A DNA stretch of 64,000 bases from Adiantum capillus-veneris (taxonomy: Eukaryota; Streptophyta; Polypodiopsida; Polypodiales; Pteridaceae), in NCBI GenBank assembly GCA_014529385.2, contig CM043960.1, forward strand, positions 23,140,896 to 23,204,895, written 5' to 3'. Below, in pieces: positions 23,536 to 34,656 of the stretch (position 1 is its first letter; each line of letters starts with the position of its first letter). A model generated the notes under the pieces. The model saw only the letters and a program-made list of their open reading frames with translations, made no database searches and was not told the origin of the DNA. A program made the translations under genes and the position numbers.

Positions 23536-24075
23536 TCAAATAGCATCCAACTCCACTTGCCTGGGTGGTAGTAATGGGACTACTTCTGAAAAGAGTTTAG
23601 AAACTGCTCTTTCTGGGGATAAATTGTTTGCATCTGCGAAAAAGTTGAGAGCTTCTTTCTCTTCTTCTTCAAGAAGGTCTAGATTTAAAAGGGGATTGAT
23701 GACCTTTTCTAAGTGCTTAATTTCTATAGGGACCGCAGGGAGGTTATTGATAAAATACAACTTGTTCACCATAGTGGGTAGAGAAGTGAAATAAAAATCA
23801 ATATTTGAGCTATCTTGTGCATCAATACTGGGTAATTTAGCTAGGAAGGTACTGAAAGCTTCCAAAAGCTTATCCTTCTCTTTTCTGGAGAGAATAAGTG
23901 AGGAGAGGCAATCATTGATAGAAGTTGTATTTAAAACAGATATAGAGTGGGTGATAAGAGCTTGTTTCTTAAAATCAAGCAACTTTTTGTGGAATTCCAC
24001 TCCTTTGAAACAAGAAATTATACATTGGGTACCAATTGGTGGAACCAAAATGTCTTCTTTTATACCATATCCCAA
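23536..24075 (-). CDS. Unidentified 179-residue ORF
   Basis: This is the longest clean ORF in an otherwise ordinary stretch. It is hydrophilic, with an acidic patch DLLEEEEKEALNFF in the C-terminal half, and appears mostly helical, with no signal peptide or membrane span. I do not recognise a family. Further open but shifted sequence on the same strand extends to about 22990. It could be a decayed exon of a host gene or an unrecognised part of the neighbouring retroelement. It lies immediately left of the 3 kb duplicate. Confidence 0.35.
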   Translation of the reverse strand: MGYGIKEDILVPPIGTQCIISCFKGVEFHKKLLDFKKQALITHSISVLNTTSINDCLSSLILSRKEKDKLLEAFSTFLAKLPSIDAQDSSNIDFYFTSLPTMVNKLYFINNLPAVPIEIKHLEKVINPLLNLDLLEEEEKEALNFFADANNLSPERAVSKLFSEVVPLLPPRQVELDAI

Positions 24076-24092
24076 ACAAGTGAGAGATCACG

Positions 24093-27081
24093 GAATCCAA
24101 AAAGCCTGAATCAATCACCATATAGGTATTAAACCAACCATTTAAATTATAATCATACCAGTATTAAGTTTTCTCAGTATATGATGGATACCCGACGAAA
24201 GGTATCCCGAGAAATTTTGTGTGTTTGAAATTAAAATCCCATCATTCAGAATCATGTATTGAGAGACTTAAATACTGTTTGCAAAAGCATATTGTGTAAA
24301 GAACAAAACAAAGAAGAATTTCTTGATATAAAATTCATTATAAAATACTCTAATACATGACAAAGTAGGAGCTTAAGCCGGAACTTCTACCAGATGAGAA
24401 GGATCTTCAACCACAAGGACAATTTAGTTAGAACTAATTTGTACTAAATGGGTGATAGGTATCCAAGCAATCCCCACTGCTTGTTATTGCTGTCACATCC
24501 CAGACCCCAACCATACTCCTAAGTATATATTATGTTTTCTTTAGCCTGCCTATGCAAATATGGTCTATTACGGTCTTTGAAAAATTTAATGGGTTTACAT
24601 GGTTTGGAGATATGGTCTCTAACTGCTATTGGCTTGGTTTTCTTTGGCCTACTATGTGCAACCATGAGCTTGTCTCGATTTTGTTGTCGCTTAAATGTGT
24701 CCTGAGTGATGCACATCCTAACCGTTTGCCTGTAACCCTGCTTATCAGCAAATAATTATACATATGTGGTTAGTATCTTTTTGTAGTAGACCTAATTGTT
24801 GCTTCATTTATTGATTCATCTATTGGAATCCCTCTATTACATGACATATACAGCTACTTTTTAACATACAAAGTTACCCAATTTTTTTAATTTGTAAAAA
24901 TTTCTACGACATCTTGTTTGTACTATCAATCTTTTTTCAAAAAAAAACCAAAAGTAAACATTGCCTTTTCCCTCACATGAGGTTGTCATAACACATGCTT
25001 GCATAATCTATATTCATGCTTGCTCTCAACCAAAATATGGAGGTTTTTCTTAAAAAAACAACTCGTAATGTAATTGCCTTGATAAAGTACATAAAAATAA
25101 AAGAAACTAAGTGAAAGTAGAACTTCATGTACTATATTACCTGTTTATTATTTGTCGTCATCATCTGTGTTACTCTTCTTGTATGTGTCTATTTGTCCAA
25201 TGTTCTACAATCTTGTCATTGCTACACCCTTCAATCGATATTTTTAGATACTAATTATTATATTTTATCTCCATGTTTCACTTTTAATGCCACACCATGT
25301 GTATCTATCGATGTATGTGTACATGTGAATAAAAATCTGTGTGTAGTTTGTATATATGCTTGTGCGCATGTATATGTGTGTGTAGTCCAAAAAAGTAAAA
25401 CGTTTTTTTATTAAAGCACGCCTGTATATGTGGGTTTTATAACTAATCCCTTCTTATGTATGTAGCTTTTCATGTATTTCCAACCATGTGTCTAAAAAAC
25501 CTTTTCTCATGCATCTCTATCTGTGTGTGTGGTACTTTAGAGACAACAATCAATTACTTTTATGTGTATACGTATTGGAAAAAACTCACTGCACTTGTAC
25601 CAAGGTATGAAAAAACATATTTAACTGTGTATGGGGTATAAAAAACCGTTTACCTTTCCGTTTGTATGAGAAAAACCTGAGGAGCTTGTGGTAGAAACCA
25701 ATAAAGAGAAATCCAAAGTGGTGGTAGAACCCCACCTTGAAACTAAAGAGCTAGAACTCATAGTGCCTGACAGTGAAAATGCTTTAGATGGAATTCCGAT
25801 CGTGAAAGAAAACTGGCCAGGACATTTATGGGAAAAAGTGAGAGAGATTAATGATGGGCGGGAGCATAACTTTGAAATCAACTCCTATAGAGGAAGCTTG
25901 GTTAGACAATTCACCTCCTAATATGGACATGGATATACGATCCTTATATGGGGATTGCCGTTCTGAAGCATAAGGAATGTCTAAGCCATTGATTGTAAAA
26001 ACACTACCCTCATACTTAGGAGACAACAAAGATGAGTCCATAGTGTGCAAAACCACTCAGGTAAAAAGAGCGGAACAAACCCTAGAGGTAGAGAACATCC
26101 ATTCAATAATATCAACACCCATTCAATGTACTCTTACCTTGGGATAACTATTAAAAATTAAACCATATTTATGGAATGATTTATATAAAACTCTAGAGAA
26201 AGTGGGGATAACGGGGCTAATTGCAAAAAAATTGGGTAAATTGAAACATGAATTGAATAACAAGGAGATTAGAGCCGTCCCTATGAACAAAGTCAGAGAA
26301 TACTAAGAGGGTGAAGAAGGAAACACAACCCTTTTGGTGAGATATCATGATGTAGAAACCATGGCAATACTGGACAGCGGGGAAGGCATAGCCATAGCCA
26401 TAAAAGCAGTATGGGAATCATGGGGAAAACCAGCCATTAGACACACTCGAATGAAATTACAATTGGCAGATGGACACATAGAAAAACCCCTGGGTCTGCT
26501 TGAAAAAGTGATAGTTAGTTCCTGTGGAATTGATTATCAACATACTTTTGTGATAGTGGACTTTGAAAAGAAACTTAATTATGAAATCATCTTGGGAAGG
26601 CCATTCATGCGGCAAGTACATCTCATTCAAGATTGGAGAAACAATTACCTGTACTTGAAGCAAGTGGGATCAATCACAAGGGTTAATTTGAAAGATCACA
26701 CTTATAGAGATGTAATAAAAACACCCATTCAAGAATTTGACTTAGTCTCTTCAGTTGAATCAAAGCTTCCATCTTGGTTAAACAAAGACACACCTATTTG
26801 GATGTGTGGAGCTTCAAAAATGGGAGTTCAAAACGAGAAGAATGTATCTTAGAAAGGGATTGCACGGATGATACATATATACGTGAACCCTTTCCGGAGC
26901 ATTTTGTTTGATCCATTTGAATGGAATCAAATTTTGGCAACATTGGATGTGTGTATGAATACATTTATGCCTACTCAATTTTGCAATGAGGATGGCTACA
27001 ACATAATTTCCATACAAATGGTCTCAACCATTCAAATTGAAGATGAAGTTGAAGAACCCAGGGACTTATTGAAAGCTCAAC
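24093..27081. repeat. Near-identical duplicate, copy 2
   Basis: This corresponds to 1-2990 with an offset of 24091-24092. The last 40 bases before the break carry clustered differences (for example GTTCAAGAGCCC against GTTGAAGAACCC). That suggests the junction lies within related but not identical element sequence. Confidence 0.93.
25676..26852 (+). pseudogene. Gypsy linker and retropepsin, copy 2
   Basis: This repeats the broken linker of copy 1 (25676-26333) and the open protease stretch (26334-26852), with the same intact DSG and ILGRPF motifs. Here, however, the protease is not followed by RT. After about 27081 the sequence passes into the 3' region of element X and then LTR1, so RT, RNase H and integrase have been lost or replaced. 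Confidence 0.8.
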
Positions 27082-28124
27082 ACCATAGATTTCACGACCT
27101 ATTAGAACTAACAAGGGAATCGGGGGAAAAGTAGTTTGGAAAGTCCGAGTATAGATATCTTAGGTAGCCCAAAATCACCTCATTTCTACTAGTCACTCTT
27201 GGAGAAGAGAGCTCTCCACCTACTTCATTTCTACTAGTCACTCTTGGAGAAGAGAGCTCTCCGCCTACTTCATGCACGATTTCTAAAGTCTAGAGTCACC
27301 CATTTTTTGTGTCATTTCACATGAGACATGAGGGGTAAGTTCTAAACTCATCAAAGAACATTTCTATGCAGTCAAGTAGCAGGTATAGGTCCCAGGAAAA
27401 ACCCTAGAATCCTAGTTGTGTACAGACTCCTAGGACACAAAAACTATCATAGCGACCTGTCAGCTCAACCGAATTGGACAAGATTTGAATTGTAGCATGC
27501 CCCTAAATAGTAAAACACTTCCATACCATCATATCACCATTTGGCAGGGGTCAAAGGGGTCCCCATGTAAATAATCTAGGTTTTTTCCACATGCCAAAAT
27601 TGAATTCTGACTTCACGGGCAGCATATAGACAAGGTCTATAAACAATGTACCTAGATGGTTTCAAGAAAACGGCAAAGGAAAGCACCTCGGGGGGTGCAC
27701 TATGTAATCGTGTTAGTGTATAACGTGAGTTCAAAAGGAGGGGTTTTAAAATGCAAAAAAATTACGCAATTTAACAGAATCCCGCCCACCTATACCACCA
27801 GCACTTCCACTTCCTCGCCAAGAAGCCACCAAGGTACATGACCCCAAATCATGTTGTTACAACCACATTCATGCAAGTATTGAAGTCATCTGGTAGAGAG
27901 ACCATAGATCATGCTCAGTATGTGCTTACAACACTCAAGAGCACAAAGAAGGAAGGAAAAATCACATACTTAGGAGCTCCAAAAGTCTTAACCCAAATTG
28001 CATACACGCCATTGGGATGGTCAAGAACTTGTCACCAATCCCAGATTAGAACACATGGATAATCGCTGAGAAATCTCAACCCTCTCCACGAGCCACAAGA
28101 TCAAAAAAGAAAGGGATTTATAAG
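27082..28124 (+). other. Element X internal region, mostly non-coding
   Basis: This holds a 45-base exact-looking tandem duplication at 27180-27269. From about 27660 two short open stretches read into the coiled-coil region. No recognised domain is seen. It joins the protease fragment to the 3' end of element X. Confidence 0.4.
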
Positions 28125-28760
28125 TTGGATGAAGGGTCAACTAAAAGATCACCTGAAGCCCATAGCAGTGAAGAAAGTTTTGATAATGAAGAGAAAAGGG
28201 CAAGAATGGAAGAGATGATGAGAAAGGCAGTGGCTGCTCATCAAGAAGAACCTCCACAGAAGAAGGTGAGGTTTGAAAGGAAAAATGAATCTTATGAACG
28301 AAGTCGAGACAAGCTGCATGATAGACTTCAGATCTGTGGAATCCAAGGGAAGTCAAGGGTCCTAGGACCAAAAACCCTGAGAAGAAGCTCCAAGAAGATC
28401 CAATAGAAATGCTGGAAAGGATGTATGCGGAAGCTGAAGCCCTGAAAATACAAGAGGCATTGGCAGAAGCTCAAAGAAAAGCCAGAGAAGAATCACTGCT
28501 CAACAACACAGCAACAGAAGCTAAGACACCAACTGAAACACAGCAAGAAAAGGAGGTGATGTCTCCAGCTCTTAGCCGCAGTGCTAAAGCTTGAGAACTT
28601 GAACAGGTAATTGATGCGCTCCAAGGCGAGCTTGAAGACAGAATGAATATCACTGAAAATCTTCAAAGCCAAATCAAAAAGCTCTTCGAGCACTTAAAGA
28701 CCACCTCACTAGTCGTCAACCCAAAGACTACTTCAATCCATGAAACTATGTCAAGGGACG
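28125..28760 (+). pseudogene. Coiled-coil-like 3' ORF of element X
   Basis: Open stretches at 28125-28406, 28409-28594 and 28599-28783 encode a charged, helix-prone product rich in Glu, Lys, Arg and Ala, for example EEMMRKAVAAHQEE and LEQVIDALQGELEDRM, where heptad-like Leu/Ile spacing is visible. It ends at the polypurine tract. Extra ORFs at this 3' position exist in some plant gypsy lineages, but I cannot assign this one. Stops and one shift break it. Confidence 0.5.
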
Positions 28761-28770
28761 ACACAGTCGA

Positions 28771-28782
28771 GGAGGGGGGGAA
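28771..28782 (+). other. Polypurine tract of element X
   Basis: GGAGGGGGGGAA lies directly before the TGTTAGCAGC start of LTR1, as needed for plus-strand DNA priming. Confidence 0.85.
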
Positions 28783-29683
28783 TGTTAGCAGCAAGCTAAC
28801 TCTTGTAACATTTTTCGAGAGCTTCATTGTAAAAACACTTATTCTTTTGATAAATCGGGAATATTGTAACTCCTATTTGACGAGTGGATATTGTAATCAA
28901 TGAGCCGGAGCTATAAGCTTCTAGATTGTATCAGCTAATCCTTGGTTATAGCTCCCAGATGGTTAGTTTTTTACCTAAGAAACCTTGGCTAGCCAACTTT
29001 GTAAGTTTTATTACATTTTGGATAATGAAATACAGAGTGTGAGCTTACGACGCTCTCCTCTATCCTTCTCCTGCTTCTATCTCCCTTGTTGGTTGTCACA
29101 TTGTAGTGTCGTCTGTTGCAGTGCAACCACAGAGGTAAGAGCTCTACGCATTGACGTAAACATATCATGATAAATCGTAGCATTTGACATTGCCATCCCA
29201 TAGCATAAATTTCATCATAAGTAGGAATTTAAGCTAGGAAATCACAAAGTAAGTATATGCAGGGTATTGGACATCATTGCTAAGCATTTAGATGCATTCG
29301 GGGTCAAAAACGACTAGGTCAAAATCTCACTACTGTTAATAATTGTATTTTTTTTCACTCATTGAAAGTGAAAGTTGAGACTATAAGCATGTGTGCTAAG
29401 GTCTTATATACTTTTCCTAGAAGTTTTATAGCATTTGGATGCCGTTTGATGCTGTAACGATCATGGTTTGCTTGTCAATTAATGACTAGCTTTTGATGAC
29501 TTGGGTCATTTGAGTGTAGCTTGAGTTAGATGCGAGTCGTCTCCTGTTTTCCAAGAGATTGACACCCTCTAGTGGCCTCCATGCACTAGTCGAGCCAACT
29601 TTGTCCCATGCATTGACAATTATGTTTGTTGTTCTCACTATGTCTACAAAAAGATAAGAGTGAGGTTAGGAAGCCCACCCACA
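28783..29683 (+). repeat. LTR1 of element X
   Basis: The 901-base unit starts TGTTAGCAGCAAGCTAAC and ends CACCCACA. It aligns along its length with LTR2 at 33718-34636, with many differences, so the two are old relative to each other. A purine tract precedes it, so it is a 3' LTR for the internal region to its left. Confidence 0.85.
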
Positions 29684-29859
29684 ATTTTTTGAAGCCATTA
29701 GGAATACCTTTTAATACAATTGGAAAAGTTAATGTGGAAGTGGCTTGTTTGGGCATGTGTTTCTTGCTATCCTTTCGTCTCTGTAAAGATCTCTATTTTC
29801 TTCTTTTGTTATGTGTGTATACACATTTGTTGATTATTAGTTAAGCAAGTAGTAGGCCA

Positions 29860-32800
29860 CTCCCACCATTCAATACAAGCACTTCTGAGTGTCTGGCCAT
29901 CCAATATTGGCACTTCTAATTTGCTAAAGCGAATTTCAAAAAAATGACAGCATGGTTCCAGTTTTGTCCTGGCTTTGGTTCTAGTTCATTGTAATGCCAC
30001 CGTGATCCACATTTACGTAATGATGACCTAGTTTGAGCATGATTCGAGTTTATGTGTGCGCACCATGTTTCAGGTTTACCCAGCGATATCTTTTTTTAGG
30101 GTTCCAATTTTACTAGTGAGTGCTCATCATGGTCCAGGTTTACCTAGCAATGTCCCTGTTTGGGCATGGTTCAAGTTTACATGTACACGCCATGGTCCAA
30201 GTTTAGGGTACGTTGTCCTAGTTTGGGTTGCAATCCATGTGTGTCACCATTATTTGGGTTTAGCTAAAGGAGCATCTAATCATCTGATACAGGCACTTCT
30301 AATGTGTCATAGAGAGTTTAAAAGAACGGGCTATCTTTGTGACAACATGGTTCTAGCTCATTGTAGTGCCACCATGGTCACTGTTTGTGTCATAGAGAGT
30401 TTAAAAGAACGAGCTATCTTTGTGACAACATGGTTCTAGTTCATTGTAGTGCCACCATGGTCATTGTTTACCTCGCGTTGTCATAGTGATGGCATGGTTC
30501 CAATTTATGAGTGTGCACCATGGTCCAAGTTTAGCCAACGATGTCCTAGTTTAGGGTTCTAGTTTTATCGGCGCTCGCACACTCACCATGGTCCAAGTTT
30601 ACCTAGCGATGTCCTTGTTTGGGCATGATTCAAGTTTATGTGTATGTGCCATGGTCTAGGTTTAGCCAACGATGTCCTGATTTAGGGTTCTAGTTTTACT
30701 AGCACTCGAGCGCTCACCATGGTCCAAGTTTACCTAGTGATGTCCTTGTTTGGGCATGGTTCAAGTTTATGTGTATGCGCCATGATCCAAGTTTAGGGTA
30801 CGTTGTCCTAGTTTGGTTTGCAATCCATGTGTGTCACCATTGTCTGGGTTTATCTGAAGGAGCATTTGATCATCCGATATGGGAACATCTAGTGTGTCAC
30901 AACGAGTTTTAAAAAATCGGCCATCTTTGTGACAGCATGGTTCTAGTTCATTGTAGTGCCACCATGGTCCGGGTTTACCTAGCGATGTCCCAGTGGATGA
31001 CATGGTTCGAGTTTGCATGTGCGCACCACATGGTCCAGGTTTACCCAGCAATGTCCAGCTTAGGGTTCTAATTTTACTAGCAAGCACTTACCATGGTCCA
31101 TGTTTACCTAGTGATGTCCTTGTTTGGGTATGGTTTGAGATTACGTGTACACACCATGGTCCAAGGTACATCGTCCTTGTTTGGGCATAGTTTGAGTTTA
31201 CGTGTACACACCATGGTCCAAGGTACATTATCCTAGTTTGGGTTGCAGTCTATGTGTGTCAACATTGTTTGGGTTTACCTGAAGGAGTGTATGATCATTC
31301 AACACGGGCACTTCTAATGTGTCACAATGAGTTTAAAAAAATGGGCCACCTTTGTGACAACATGCTTCTAGTTCATTGTAGTGCCACCATGGTCCAAATT
31401 TACCTTGCATTGTCCTAATGAGGATATGGTTTTAGTTTACATGTGCACCCGGTCCAAGTTTACCCAACGATGTCATGGTTTAGGTTCTAGTTTTATTGGT
31501 GCTTGAGTGCTCCCCATGGTCCAGGTTTACCTAGCAATGTCTTTGTTTGGCCATGGTTTGAGTTTACGTGTATACACCATGGTCCAGGTTTAGGGTATGT
31601 TGTCCTGATTTGGGTTGTAGTCCATGTGTGTCACCATTGTCTAGGTTTACCTGAAGGAGCATATGATCATCTGATACGGACATGTCTAATGTGTCACAGT
31701 GAGTTTAAAAAAATGGACCATCTTTGTGACAGCATGGTTCTAGCTCATTGTAGCGCCACCATGGTCCTAGTTTACCTAGCGATGTCCCAGTGACAACATG
31801 GTTTGAGTTTGTGTGTGTGCACCATATGATCCAGGTTTACCCAGTGATGTCCTAGTTTATGGTTCCAATTTTACTAGCAAGTGCTCACCAAGGCCCAGCT
31901 AGGTTTACGTAGCGATGGCTATGGTTGGGCATGGTTTGAGTTTCTGTGTACCCACCATGGTCGAGGTTTAGGGTACATTGTCCTAGTTAGGTTGCAATCC
32001 ATGTGTACCACCATTGTCTCGGTTTACTTGAAGTAACATCTGATCATCCGATATGGGCACTTCTAATGTGCCATAGCGAGTTTTAAAAAATGGTCCATCT
32101 TTGTGACAACATGGTTCCAGCTCATTGTAGTGCCACCATGGTGTGGGTACCCAACAATGTCCCAGTGATGACATGTTTTGACTTTGCATGTTGCACCATA
32201 TGGTCCAAGTTTGCCTAGCGATGTCCTAGTTTAGGGTTTCAATTTTACTAGCAAGCTCTCAGCATGGTCCATGAGTGTGCACCATGGTCCAAGTTTAGCC
32301 AATGATGTCCTGGTTTAGGGTTCTAGTTTTACTGGCGCTCGAGCACTCACCATGGTCCAAGTTTACCTAGCGATGTCCTTGTTTGGGCATGATTCAAGTT
32401 TATGTGTATTTGCCATGGTCTAGGTTTAGCCAACGATGTCTTGATTTAGAGTTCTACTTTTACTGGCGCTTGCACTCACCATGGTCCAAGTTTACCTAGC
32501 GATGTCCTTGTTTGGGCATGGTTCAAGTTTGTGTGTATGCGCCATGGTCCAAGTTTAGGGTACGTTGTCCTAGTTTGTTTGCAATACATGTGTCACCATT
32601 GTCTAGGTTTACCTAAAGGAGCCTCTGATCATCCGATATGGGAACGTCTATGTGTCACAATGAGTTTTTTAAAATTGGCCATCTTTGTGACAACATGGTT
32701 CTAGTTCATTGTAGTGCCACCATGGTCCGGGTCTATTTAGCAATGTCCCAGTGGATGACATGGTTCGAGTTTGCATGTGCGCACCACATGGTCCAGGTTT

Positions 32801-33717
32801 ACCCAGCAATGTCTTGATTAGGGTTCTAATTTTACTAGCAAGCACTTACCATGGTCCATGTTTACCTAGTGATGTCCTTGTTTGGGCATGGTTTGAGTTT
32901 ACATGTACACACCATGGTCCAAGGTACATTGTCCTAGTTTGGGTTGGAATCCATGTGTGTCAGCATTGTCTGGATTTACCTAAAGGAGTGTATGATCATT
33001 CAATACGCGCACTTATGATGTGTCACAACAAGTTTTAAAAAACGGGCCACCTTTGTGACAACATGATTCTAGTTCATTGTAGTGCCACCATGGTCCGAGT
33101 TTACCCTGTGTTGTCCTAATGATGACATGGTTCCAGTTTACGTGTGCACCCGGTCCAAGTTTACTCAACGATGTTGTGGTTTAGGTTCTAGTTTTACTGG
33201 TGCTCACCATGGTCCAGGTTTACCTAGCAATGTCCTTGTTTGGGCATGGTTTGAGTTTACGTGTATACACCATGGTCCAGGTTTAGGGTACGTTGTCCAA
33301 ATTTGGGTTGTAGTCCATGTGTGTCACCATTGTCTAGATTTACCTGAAGGAGCATATGATCATCTGATATATGATCATCTGATATAAACATGTCTAGACT
33401 TACCTGAAGGAGCATATGATCATCTGATATAGACATGTCTAATGTGTCACAATGAGTTTAAAGAAATGGACCATCTTTGTGACAGCATGGTTCTAGCTCA
33501 TTGTAATGCCACCATGGTCCTAGTTTACCTAGCAATGTCCCAGTGAAAACATGGTTTGAGTTTATGTGTGTGCACCATATGGTTTACGTTTACCCAGTGA
33601 TGTCCTAGTTTATGGTTCCAATTTTACTAGCAAGTGCTTACCAAGGCCCAGCTGGGTTAACGTAGTGATATCCTTGGTTGGACATGGTTTGAGTTTCTGT
33701 GTACCCACCATGGTCCA
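29860..33717. repeat. Complex minisatellite array (about 3.9 kb)
   Basis: Subunits of about 55-65 bases recur, built on CACCATGGTCCAAGTTTACC, AGCGATGTCC and TTGGGCATGGTTTGAG. They are grouped into higher-order units marked by a CATGTGTGTCACCATTGT-type block near 30235, 30828, 31252, 31625, 32000, 32590, 32955 and 33318, so spacing is about 365-430 with two near 590. ORFs through it are repeat translations. The array runs straight into the first base of LTR2. Confidence 0.88.
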
Positions 33718-34636
33718 TGTTAGCAGCAAGCTAACTTGGACACCATTTTTTGGAGCTCTCATTGTAAAAACACTTATTATTTTGATAATCGGGAATATTG
33801 TAACTCCTATTTTACGGATAAACCTTGTAATTGATGAGCCAGGGCTCTAAGCTTCCAAATTGTATCAACCTGTCATTACCCATCTTTAGTTAGAGCTCCC
33901 ATATTATTAGTTTTGACCACCAAAACCCTTTGCTAAGGTATAAAATCCAATTTTTGTAAGTTAATTTCAAGTTTTGGATAATGAAATACACAGCATGAGC
34001 TAATGGTGCTCACTTCTTTCATTCTCGTGCTTCCTACTCCCTTCCCGGTTGTCACATTGCAGTCGTTTTTGTTGCATTGCAACCGTAGGTAAGAGCTCTA
34101 CGCATTGACGTAAGCAGTTCACAGTATTTTGTAGCTTTTGGCATCGCCGAACATGGCCTAATTTCATCATACGTAAGAATTTACACTTCAAAATCAAAAA
34201 TTAAGCACAGACGGGGTATTGGGACATCATTGTTAAAGCATTTAGATGCATTCTAGGTCGAAAATGACTAGGTCAAAAATCCATTGTTGTTAATAATCGC
34301 GATTTTTGCACTTGACCTAAAGTGGAATATGAGACCATAAGCATGTGTGCTTAGGTCTTATAAACTTGTTCTAGAAGTTTCGTTACATTTGGATGTCATT
34401 TGATGTTGTAACGGATGTGATTTGTTTGCCAATGAGCGATTGGCTTTTGGTGATTTCAATCACTTGAGTGTAGCTTGAGTTAGATGCGAGTTGTTTGTTG
34501 TTTTCCGAGAGATTAACAACCTCTTGTAGCCTCTATGCACTAGTCGAGTCAGCTTTGTCCCATGGATTGACAATTTAATCGTGATTCTCGCTAAATCTGC
34601 AATAAGATAGGAGTGAGGTTAGACACTCGTCCCACA
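33718..34636 (+). repeat. LTR2 (5' LTR) of element X
   Basis: The 919-base unit begins TGTTAGCAGC and ends CCCACA. A TATAAAA box lies at 33939-33945. A primer site follows two bases after the end, so it is the 5' LTR of the internal region to its right. No purine tract precedes it. Confidence 0.88.
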
Positions 34637-34638
34637 TT

Positions 34639-34656
34639 TGGCGCCGTTACCGGGGA
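34639..34656 (+). other. tRNA-Asp primer binding site
   Basis: TGGCGCCGTTACCGGGGA, continuing TCG, matches the complement of the 3' end of plant tRNA-Asp at all but one of 21 bases. tRNA-Asp priming is known in plant Tat/Athila-type gypsy elements. Confidence 0.88.

Noticed and set aside
26334-26852. Intact host aspartic protease gene
   Set aside because: The DSG and ILGRP motifs fit a half-size retropepsin, and it lies between gag-linker and element 3' sequences.
27180-27269. CRISPR-like or satellite array
   Set aside because: Only two adjacent 45-base copies with no spacers. It is a simple tandem duplication.
29684-29710. Primer binding site after LTR1
   Set aside because: TTGAAGCCATTAGGAA has only patchy similarity to the tRNA-Asp site after LTR2; too weak to call.
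30056-33387. Several 90-130 residue ORFs with recurring HGPGLPSNV text
   Set aside because: They follow the minisatellite subunits and change frame with repeat length, as expected of non-coding repeats.
34290-34310. Fifth full palindrome copy inside LTR2
   Set aside because: Only one arm (TTAATAATCGCGAT) is present, so it was kept as a half site in the leader finding.
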